A program made the translations under genes and the position numbers. Below, piece by piece: positions 46,007-58,000 of a DNA stretch of 64,000 bases (position 1 is the first letter of the stretch; each line of letters opens with the position of its first letter). A model generated the notes under the pieces. The model was not told the DNA's origin. It was given only the letters and a program-made list of their open reading frames with translations, and ran no database searches. The DNA comes from Mantis religiosa (Eukaryota; Arthropoda; Insecta; Mantodea; Mantidae). Location of the stretch: assembly GCA_030765055.1 (NCBI GenBank), contig CM060958.1, positions 106,771,590 to 106,835,589 on the forward strand. The letters are read 5' to 3'.

Positions 46007-49000
46007 ATATAAGTGATGTGGTATCCCAAAAGATCAACTTATTTTATTTGTCATAATTATGTTTATGGCTCTTTGTATACTTTAAGGCAAGGCTACACTG
46101 AAAATTCCTCAAATGTTAAAAATCTGGAATTTTCTTTTTTGGCATTTTTTGGTAGCTTAGGGTGTGTAGTAATAGATGGCATGCTATTTTTTATCATTTG
46201 CACCAGTTTAGGCCATCACGTGACAATTTAAAGAGGCCTTTAACAATTGTTAAAGTAGCAACCATTGGTTTAAAATTAATTTTCTGAGAAACTTTTCTGT
46301 AACACTTTTCAGTATACGAAATGCCTCATGCGTCAAAGTTTTTTATTTAACTTGGTGAAACTTACAGGATAGGTCCATAATATCTTTACATTCCCTTTGT
46401 TTTTATTAACGTTCATGTTTTGGAAATTATATGGTGTTAAGGAATAAAAAGGTTAATATTTTCAAAATGTTGAGAGCACACACATGGAAAATATTTTAAA
46501 ACAAATGCTACAAGAATATTCCAAAAAATAAGGATGTGGGTCTTTTAAAATTGCTCTATACTAGCCAAAAAGAAAAATTCAACTTAGGAGCTCAAATTTT
46601 TTGACGCATAGAATATTTTATATAGCGAGTAATTTTTACAATATTTTCACAAACAATTAATAATTAATTATTTGGTGTAGCAGCATGGAAATTTGCAGAC
46701 AAGTTTAAAATGACACTCTAATTATTTGGCCAAATTTTCATAATGATAAGCTCATTATTATAGAAATTGGAATTTTCAGTGAAGCTACACTGCTGTAGCA
46801 TGAGCTTTTTAACATGAATTACACTGATGGCTTTAAGATTATCTGGATACTGACATTCAAACTAATATAGTTTTTCTTTAATACAGGCTGTTTGCATTTA
46901 AAGAGAAGGTAACCAATCGTGACCTATGTTATCCTTTGGTCCCAAAGAACTATCCAGTTACTATAATAAAGGTAAGGTATACTAATATTTCTTGTTGCCA
47001 GTTAAAAGTTAAAACCAGTGATAATTATATTATTTAAAACAGTTAAAATCTCCATTATCTAAATTATTCATGTTTATTTCTGTGATTCTCAGGAAGACAA
47101 CTATTCTGACTGTACAATCTTGGAAGGTAAATTCCTTTCACCATTTGTAACATATCTTCCTGGAATTGTACCAAAGGAATCAGAAACAGCCCATTTTCAA
47201 GTTGTACTGCCAAGAAAATGGAATTCGTCATTCTACAAGCCAATATGCTTACATTTGGCAATGACTGGTGATCATGTAAGTAAATGTCACAAAGAGTGAC
47301 ATGATACATAAATATTCTTCTGTTTTAAAATTATTCACTTGGTATGTAAAAACAATTAACACATTAAGAAGCTGTACCTTATGTTTGTTGTATAAAAGTT
47401 AGAAAATGAAGAAAGCAGTTAACCACTGAAGATTTATGTCTTGATTTATAACTTTCCCATTCTTATATCGAAATTTAACTGTATTGGAACACCACAGTGA
47501 AGCGAAACAATTATTAAATTATAGATCAGTCTAATTTATTACACATCGGCTACACTTATGTACCTATATTGAGGACATGTTTCGCAAACCATTGTTCGCA
47601 TCATCGGCTCTAATGAGACTAAAGCTTGATCCAGTGGTGTGGGTAGTTCTGGAGTTGTTGCTGCCATCTGTTGATTTTGTAATGAATTTAAATGTGGGGT
47701 TTCTTCTGGTGGGATTTCAAAGTTCATTAGTTGGTTTTTATGTTTTTCTATGTATATCCTCTCCCATATGACGAGTTCACTATGTTTTTGTACGTATTTT
47801 AGTTGGTGCTATCTTCAATTTCATGATTTTCAGAACAGAAATGAGCTGCTATTGTGAACTTATCAATATTTTTGTATCTTAAGTGCCTAAAATGTTCTTT
47901 CTTTGTAGTGCCTATGTTTCTTTTTGTCCTCCCTATGTAAATTTTTTCACAGTCTTTACACTTAGTCTTGTAAATGCCTGACTTTTCTTCTCATTTTATC
48001 TTATCAGTATTATTACTGTTAAGTACATTTTTTATCTTTCAGTTGTTTTTTGGTGTCAATGTTATATTGTATTTCTTGAATACCTTTTTGGAACTTTTTT
48101 GTGGCCCAGGGGTGGTAAGTAAATTTAGCAAATCTAATTTCTTGTTTAATTCGTGAAAGAGCTGTGATCTGTTTTAATCTTTTTTGAAGTTTGGATGATT
48201 TTAGTTTTTTATCTACAAGGCTTTTTCCATATCCATTTTAACTGCAGTTTTTAAGATTTGATGGTATTCTTTTTGATATTCTTGCTGGCTGAGGGGTAGG
48301 TTTACTAATCTGTCTGTGAGACTGTTGGTGGTGGCATGTTTGTGTGGAATTATGTTGAAACTATTTGCTTTGATGTAATTGTCTGTGTGTGTTGCTTTTC
48401 AGTGAATACCAAATTCCAGTTTTTCTTTGTTTTTGGTAATTTTAAGTTCCAAAAAAAGGTAGAGTACAGTCCTCTTCAGTTTCTACTGTGAATTGTATGC
48501 TTGGTTCTTGAAGGTTGAGTAGTTTTAAAGCATCATCTATCTGTTTGTAGTGTACTATTGCAAAGATGTCATCTATGTATCTGTACCATGTTTTAAAAAT
48601 ATGAGGAAAGGCTTTAGTTATATGTATTTCGAAAAAGCTCATGTATAAATTGGCCAAAAATGGTGATAGCGGGCTTCCCTTAGCCAGTCCTGAAATTTGT
48701 TTGTAATACTTTCCATCGAAGACAAAATAATTGAAATACGTATACAGCAAATTATTTTGTAAAATAAATATGCATACACCAAAATTATTTTGTTGATATG
48801 CGAACAATAGTTTGCGAAACATGTCCTCAATATAGGTACATAAGTGAAGCTAATGTGTAATAAATATGACTCATCTATAATTTAATAATTGCCCATTCTT
48901 GCTTACTGTACATTTTACCCATAAGATATAATGTTGACTGAGGTCTATCCCAAAACTCCTTCTCTTTTATACCAGCGAGCACAAAGCAACTCTTTGGGTC

Positions 49001-52000
49001 TTTCCTTGCAGTCTAAAATCCGGAGCCTAAAACGACCCTATTTTCGGGTGGAAGTGGATACACCACTTATGCATACCCATCCCAGAAGATTACCGATATG
49101 CTTGATAGGGCCGCTGGTGATCTAGCACACTGTGCTACTAGCTCTGTAGGCTAGTACTCAAGATTCTTTCATGTATCCCTATGCCTGTCTGGGAGGCCAA
49201 GCCAGCCGATGTCCCCAATTGCCCTTGTCTCAACAAGATCCAATCCAAAAAGCTCCCATTTGGGAGGAGCTCGAAATCCATAAGATATACCAAAACTGAA
49301 TCATTTTTATAGCTTCGTGACGAAAATGGCATTTTTTATAGCTTGTGGGCAAATTCAAAGTGTTACACATTTTTTTGCCACAATCTTTCAAAGCATTAAA
49401 GTCTGTTTGCACTGCAATTTAAGATAACAGACTAAATGTACTGTACTAATTGGTACACAGTGCTCTGGTCAATGTGTAGAGACACACAGATACACCAGAG
49501 TTTATCTGTGTGTTTGTCCTTCATCCCACTATGGTCCTCCTTCACTGGACTCGAACTATGGTTGACCAACTAATGGTGAGAAATAAGTGGGTGACATGAA
49601 TAGTGATCGAGATTTAACTGTATTGGAACACCTCAGTGAAGCGAAAAATTATTAAATTTTAGATGAGTCGTATTTCTTACACATCTGCTTCACTTTCGTA
49701 TAAAATTTTTGAGGACATGTTTCGCAAATCTTCGTTTGCATCTACGGCTCTTGTGCGACTGACGCTAGATCCAGCGGTGTGGGTAGTTCTGGAGTTGTTG
49801 CTGCCATCTGTTGATTTTGTAATGAATTTAAATGTGGGGTTTCTTCTGGTGGGATTTCAAAGTTCATTAGTTGGTTTTTATGTTTTTCTATGTATATCCT
49901 CTCCCATATGACGAGTTCACTATGTTTTTGTACGTATTTTAGTTGGTGCTATCTTCAATTTCATGATTTTCAGAACAGAAATGAGCTGCTATTGTGAACT
50001 TATCAATATTTTTGTATCTTAAGTGCCTAAAATGTTCTTTCTTTGTAGTGCCTATGTTTCTTTTTGTCCTCCCTATGTAAATTTTTTCACAGTCTTTACA
50101 CTTAGTCTTGTAAATGCCTGACTTTTCTTCTCATTTTATCTTATCAGTATTATTACTGTTAAGTACATTTTTTATCTTTCAGTTGTTTTTTGGTGTCAAT
50201 GTTATATTGTATTTCTTGAATACCTTTTTGGAACTTTTTTGTGGCCCAGGGGTGGTAAGTAAATTTAGCAAATCTAATTTCTTGTTTAATTCGTGAAAGA
50301 GCTGTGATCTGTTTTAATCTTTTTTGAAGTTTGGATGATTTTAGTTTTTTATCTACAAGGCTTTTTCCATATCCATTTTAACTGCAGTTTTTAAGATTTG
50401 ATGGTATTCTTTTTGATATTCTTGCTGGCTGAGGGGTAGGTTTACTAATCTGTCTGTGAGACTGTTGGTGGTGGCATGTTTGTGTGGAATTATGTTGAAA
50501 CTATTTGCTTTGATGTAATTGTCTGTGTGTGTTGCTTTTCAGTGAATACCAAATTCCAGTTTTTCTTTGTTTTTGGTAATTTTAAGTTCCAAAAAAAGGT
50601 AGAGTACAGTCCTCTTCAGTTTCTACTGTGAATTGTATGCTTGGTTCTTGAAGGTTGAGTAGTTTTAAAGCATCATCTATCTGTTTGTAGTGTACTATTG
50701 CAAAGATGTCATCTATGTATCTGTACCATGTTTTAAAAATATGAGGAAAGGCTTTAGTTATATGTATTTCGAAAAAGCTCATGTATAAATTGGCCAAAAA
50801 TGGTGATAGCGGGCTTCCCTTAGCCAGTCCTGAAATTTGTTTGTAATACTTTCCATCGAAGACAAAATAATTGAAATACGTATACAGCAAATTATTTTGT
50901 AAAATAAATATGCATACACCAAAATTATTTTGTTGATATGCGAACAATAGTTTGCGAAACATGTCCTCAATATAGGTACATAAGTGAAGCTAATGTGTAA
51001 TAAATATGACTCATCTATAATTTAATAATTGCCCATTCTTGCTTACTGTACATTTTACCCATAAGATATAATGTTGACTGAGGTCTATCCCAAAACTCCT
51101 TCTCTTTTATACCAGCGAGCACAAAGCAACTCTTTGGGTCTTTCCTTGCAGTCTAAAATCCGGAGCCTAAAACGACCCTATTTTCGGGTGGAAGTGGATA
51201 CACCACTTATGCATACCCATCCCAGAAGATTACCGATATGCTTGATAGGGCCGCTGGTGATCTAGCACACTGTGCTACTAGCTCTGTAGGCTAGTACTCA
51301 GGATTCTTTCATGTATCCCTATGCCTGTCTGGGAGGCCAAGCCAGCCGATGTCCCCAATTGCCCTTGTCTCAACAAGATCCAATCCAAAAAGCTCCCATT
51401 TGGGAGGAGCTCGAAATCCATAAGATATACCAAAACTGAATCATTTTTATAGCTTCGTGACGAAAATGGCATTTTTTATAGCTTGTGGGCAAATTCAAAG
51501 TGTTACACATTTTTTTGCCACAATCTTTCAAAGCATTAAAGTCTGTTTGCACTGCAATTTAAGATAACAGACTAAATGTACTGTACTAATTGGTACACAG
51601 TGCTCTGGTCAATGTGTAGAGACACACAGATACACCAGAGTTTATCTGTGTGTTTGTCCTTCATCCCACTATGGTCCTCCTTCACTGGACTCGAACTATG
51701 GTTGACCAACTAATGGTGAGAAATAAGTGGGTGACATGAATAGTGATCGAGATTTAACTGTATTGGAACACCTCAGTGAAGCGAAAAATTATTAAATTTT
51801 AGATGAGTCGTATTTCTTACACATCTGCTTCACTTTCGTATAAAATTTTTGAGGACATGTTTCGCAAATCTTCGTTTGCATCTACGGCTCTTGTGCGACT
51901 GATGCTAGATCCAGCGGTGTGGGTAATTCTGGGGTTGTTGCTGCCATCTGTTGATTTAGTGATGAACTGAAATGTGGGATTCTCTTCTAGCGGGATTTCA

Positions 52001-55000
52001 AAGTTCATTAGTTGGTTTTTATGTTTTTCTATGTATATCCTCTCCCATATGACGAGTTCACTATGTTTTTGTACGTATTTTAGTAATTCTGTGCTATCTT
52101 CAATTTCATGATTTTCAGACCAGAAATGAGCAGTGAAGCAGATGTGTAAGAAATACGACTCATCTAAAATTTAATAATGAATAGTGATGTTAACTCCTCG
52201 TGTAAATTGTTTATTGTATTCACATTGAATAGCTGGGAAAATTCTCCAATGGCAAGTGTATGGTGGGGGACTCATGTAATGAAGTGTAAAGTATGATTTA
52301 GGAATCTGTATATGGCCAAAGAAGTGACAATGTCTTTGCTTTTAATATGTGGTTTTTTTAGAATCTGTGACTGAAAGAAGCTGTATTGTCAGGTCTTAAG
52401 CACTCTTATAAAATGGAGTTACTTTATCTGAACTTTTGCACATTTTGGAGGTTTACTGGGAAAGCATGTGAGTCAGTTGGAGAATTTGTCACAACAGCAT
52501 GTTGGCCATAGTAGCTCAGTGGTTAAGAGTGACCAGAAGGAGATCAGGAGATCCATGGTTCAAATCTCGGCCATGGCATAGAGTTTTTCAGTTTGACTCC
52601 ATCTATCCAAAACCTTAGCCTATACATGACAAGTGTGGAAAAACGGTTAATTTCCATCAATAAACTAATAATAAGGGTTTAAAGATGAAGTCTGGGACTC
52701 AAGTACTTACAATTGTAAGTTGCCACAAACAGTGTGTATCTCAAATATACGAGGCCTAGTAGTTTACCAGGAAAACATATGAGTCAATTAGGGAATTTAA
52801 TGTCATGACGGTACATTGGCCATGGTAGCTCAATGGTTAAGAGTGACTGGACAGAGACTGGAAGATCCGTGATTCAAATCCTGGTCATAGCCTTGAACTT
52901 TTTAGTTTGACTCTATCTAGGTAAAATTAACTTCAATATATATATATATATCTCTTGAATTTTCTGGGGATAGCCTCTGAAGTGCTCTTCGTTTTGAATG
53001 ACTTACCTAACTGAACTGGACTGGACTATTCTATGGAGGGGATTCAGAATGGAGGTCCAAACTTGGTCTATTGTTACCTTTGCCCCCAAGTGGGACACCC
53101 CTGAAAGGAAGTATGAGGCCAGAAGAGACAGAGGACGGCCATCCCAAGAGGTCACGGCATTGCGGAGGGCAGAGTCCCTACACTTTATCAGTTGGAAACT
53201 CCCTGCCAGGCCAGTACAACCGGTATCCCACCCTACCCCCCTTAGGGGGGGGGGATCCGTCCCCTTCAGTTGCCATGATGCAGGCGCTGCAGACCCCGAG
53301 CACTCATGGTACCTCTGACGTTACTAGAGGCACCTCAGGCCGAACGTTCCAGCCCCTCCCGTGTGGGAGCAGTTTGGATTGGGTAGGGCTCGAGGGGGTA
53401 GTGGGAGATTGGGTGCCTCCGGCCAAATCCGGCCGCCCAGAGGGGGCCAAGAGTTGCCTAAGAAGTCCCGGATGCTTGCCTGCAGTAGTTGGTGTGCTAG
53501 ATCACCAGCAGCCCCACCGAGGTTATTCGGTAGTCATCCCTACGGGGTTGATGTGCATCATTGGCATATCCACTGAGTCACAGGGTGGGCATCACCTAAC
53601 TGTATTTTCCTTCAAACAGACCATGGAAGAATAATAAGAGGGGAATACAATCTTGTATTAAAATTAGGCACCAGGTTACAGAATTAAGAAGCCGAGATGG
53701 CTGTTGTGAATCCCACCCTACCGTCATCCTGAAATGGCCCAAAGACCATCCTGAAGACCAGAGATCATCCTACCAGAGAAAGAAGTTTTTACCAGGAGTA
53801 TATCAATGATTCTGCCACTCAACACCAAGACTCCCGCTGACACTTCTACCTTAACAGAGACCAACAGATGAGAGATGATGTGAAATGATAGTGGAGATGA
53901 AATGGAGGGATAGGAAATTCGAGGGATGTAATTAACTTACCCAGCATTTGTCAGGTGACCCAGGAACACATCCAATAATAACCCATAGATCAGGTAGGCC
54001 ATAGGCCGGCCATGGGAATCAAATCTAGACTTCCCGAATGCTGGCCACAGACGAAACCGCCTGAGCCATCACTCGGTTGTCTAACTGGATAAAGAAAATC
54101 TTACTGTTCAGAAATGTTATGCGGGACACACTTGTTTTACCTACACCACACGCTTCAGCAGTAATCCGTTGAGCATTTTTGAAATCGAGCTGATTTCTAT
54201 ATTCCTCATTGCCCAATATTTTGAAGAACATGTACACCTTAAAAATAATACTTAGAGCCTGACTTCGCAATACCTGCTGTTTTGACTCACCACTAAATTC
54301 ACTGCAAGAAGCCATTGCACTATTTAACTCTTACTCTACTGTTATGTAAAGAACAACTGAATGATGTTGATCTTAACTCTCCAGAGTAAATAAACACTTC
54401 TTATCCAGCATTCATTTATAAACATAAGCATACAGCATTCCACAGGCTAACAGTATATAGTTTGCTCTTTCTCAAATTTAACACCTTGACTTATTCACAG
54501 TAATTCTTTTATCACATCATGTCAGTAGTTTAAATTTCAGTTCTGAGTAATTAAAAGTATATGTACATACATACACGCCAACCACTTTGAACTCTCTAGA
54601 GTAAATAGAGATTACGAACCATTCATAAACAAGGATGTGACCACACACGTTCTGCCAGGGCAGCAGGAAATTTATTGTTTCCACTCGCTCGAATTGGCTA
54701 TTCAAAGTAATTCTTTTATCACGTTATGTCAAACATTTACATTTCAGTTCTTAGTAATTACAAATATACGTACATGCATACATGCCAACCAATAATGATA
54801 TTCATACAGTGCTTATGTCGCAATGTATTGTTATAATGCTGGTAATAGTTCTTTATTTATTTGTATTATAAAAACTATTTGAGTTAAAAATATGGGGTTT
54901 TCATGGTTATGTTAAATATATTACTCTCCACCTTCCAAATGGATCAGTTTCGACAAAATCTGAATTTTTGTCTTAGCACGAATAGTATTTCATACAGATT

Positions 55001-58000
55001 AATTAGGTTGGCACTTGTCACACACCACTTAGCGGGAATGCAATATGATAACATCGCAGGACTCCGATTGGTTGGTCACCTAGTAGCGCTCAAGGACAAA
55101 CACCTTCCTATTTGAAACACATAGTAGTGGTAAGTCTGAATATGGCAACAGCTATTTTTTAAGGTATTTCAGGAATTATTTTTAAGTTTAAGAATGTTTC
55201 TCCTTTAAATATTTAATATATTTGTGGTTAATTTAGTTTTATAATCATTAATCCTTTCATGGAAGTGTTGAAAGGATTAATGATTATAAAATTATGTTGG
55301 TATGTTCCCAGCATACCAGTTAAACAACTCCCAACGTTGATAGAAAAAGGCTCAAATCACTTGGAATGTCATCACTTGAAATTTTAGATTACATCGAACT
55401 AACCAAATTATGCATACAACAGAATTTCTTCCAGTTTCAAACAAAATATTTCCATCAAACTTCTGGTTTAGCAATGGGCAACCCCTTATCACCCTTCTTG
55501 GCCGATCTGTACATGAGTGCACTAGAAATAAGGATCACTAAAGGTTTCCCATGGATGTTCAAACTCTGGCAAAGATATGTAGATGACATATTTGCCATAG
55601 TGCCAAAAAAAAAAAACACATCAGTGATCACTAAAACTTTTAAATATTCAAGAAAAAAGCATCAAGTTCACTGAAGAAGTTGAAAAAGACGAGTATTTAC
55701 CATTTTTAGATCTAAAAATAATCAGAAATAAAAATAGAATAAACTTTGGCATTTACAGAAAACCAACACAGACAGACAACTACATAAAAGCTAATGGCTA
55801 CAATCCAAGATCCCACAAACAGGCAATCTTTAATAGTTTAGCACACAGACTGGTCAACATCTCTCTCACAGCAGAAGAATACAGAATAGAATACAACAAA
55901 ATTATTGAAATAGCACAGAAAAATGACTTTCCCAAATCACTAGTAGACAAAAGAGTGAACTTAGCAAAAAAGAAGAAACTACTAAAGGAAACCACAACCC
56001 TCTCAGCTACAGAAACTAAAATGATCTTCAAAAAATTCACTTACCGTCCATGAGCCTTTGATAAATTCAAAAAACAAAACATTCAACTAGCACCAGTGAA
56101 CCATTATCCTTAAAAAACCTAATTTGCTCAAACATCAAAGATGCCATTCCATCTAACAAAAAATCTGGGATATATCAAATTGAATGCTGTGACTGTAGTC
56201 AAATTTATATTGGAAAAACCAAAAGAAATTTAGAAACAAGAGCACAGGAACACTTTAGGAACATAAAATACAAACAATTAGGAAAATCAGCAGTTGCCAC
56301 GCATTTTTGGGGAAAAAACCACAACATAAATCCAGAACCAAAATTACTAAAACATACAACAGGAAAGCAAGAACTGTCCACATGGGAACAAATCTTTATT
56401 TCAAAAAAAGGAACAAAATATTTAATTTCGACATCCCCCAGAAAGATTTGTTCAGCAAGTTCCTCGAACTGCCACCAGAGGAGACTGATGACAAAATATT
56501 GCCAGCTACACCAAGGAGAACCAGTCGATGTCCGGCTGATGATAGAGGGAAGGCCTCTGAAACTAGTTCCAGGAAAATTTAAAAGTAAGTGTTGTTTAGT
56601 GTCATTAATTGACTCCCAATAAATTTAATTTATAATCATTCGTTTTCTTCTTGATGATAGATTTAACTGATTCCAGTGGTACTTTTGATTTCATCTTTTC
56701 ATCTTATTTTTGATTTCTGCTAGGATGTCTGCCTTCTCATTGATATTCAATCCACAAGGAATCCACTGGAAGAACTATTGATTGAGACATTCTTTCCATC
56801 TTTACTTTCAAGCCTAAGCCATACTAAGATTTCCAAATTAAGCTTAAGCCTGGGCGAAGGGCTTGACTTAAGTCTTTTTTTCTGGACAATGGATCAAATG
56901 GACAAAATGGTACTCAAAAGAACCCAGGGTCTATAGGATATGAGCCCTTATGCAGGTCTAGTGAACATTGCAAATTAACTGTAACTTGTACATTTCCAGC
57001 ATCACCCATTTTGATACAACAGCATTCTAATAAAACATAAATCATTTTGAATTATAGATCAATGTTTTATTATGTTTATATTTCCAGGGTTTCTGGAGGA
57101 GAAGACAAATGATGGCCAAACCATTGCTCAAAGAAGGAGGAATTGCATCAGTTATTCTAGAAAATCCATTTTACGGAACCCGGAAACCCAAGGATCAAGT
57201 GTAAGAATGATTGTATAACAATATGTATATACAGGGTTCTTCATTTAAAATCTAATGTGTGCACAGCATTTCGCCTGTGTACGATTGTTTGTGCCACAGC
57301 CGGTTTTGCTTATACATAAACTCCATGCATAAAGCATGTATGACACTCTTACCTTATAGAAGTTGTCCACCCTTGGCTAAAAAAAACAATTATACCAGGA
57401 GAACACATTTTGATTTACACGATTAAGCTGGGCCACTCTAATGTATCCAATTTTATTTCTAATATTTTGTTTTAGTTCTTAAAGTGTAAAAGGATTTGTC
57501 TCATAAACTTGTTACCTCACAAGTAAAAATTGCACACTATTAGACTGGAGGAGCGACAGGACCATACATCAACACTAATCACTCTGTCTACAAACATTTC
57601 CCTAATTTTATTCATGGACTCCTGGACTCTATGGGCAATAACAGAATCTTATTCAAGCTACCCATATGATTTCTGTCAGTTCATGATAAAATGAGGTCAA
57701 AACGTTATTTCGATACCTCTCTGCATTTACAATCTACTCATAGAATATTGGACTGACTATGCATCTAGTGCTAACAGTACTAGATCATAATGAGGGATTT
57801 CTTGAAAGCAATGTGGATTTTCAGAAGCCCAGTACCGACAGTTATGAGTGTTTTCAACTATTGAGGTGGAACCATACCTCATCGTAAAAAGACAGAAGCA
57901 GTGGATCAATTAAATCATCATTTACTGATGGAAGAAACCATTCACAATAATGCATTATGATACTGGTTAACCTTGTTTTAAAGCATGGACATTTGTACAC

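Larger units (their letters stand above)
47510..48892 (-). mobile_element. Penelope-like element (family A), copy 1
   Basis: Inverted terminal repeats of about 95 bp (47510-47605 and 48798-48892) enclose minus-strand coding relics: a partial reverse transcriptase (48822-48442) and, further on, a GIY-YIG endonuclease region (YIGRTKRN-type codons near 47930, with the flanking frame broken by stops). The left repeat contains a hammerhead-like core. The RT N-terminus is missing. It lies in ABHD18 intron 3. Confidence 0.85.

Noticed and set aside
53071..53634. 187-codon ORF as a gene
   Set aside because: It lies in the GC-rich core of the tRNA-headed retroposon and is not kept open in the colinear copy at 22.9-23.9 kb.
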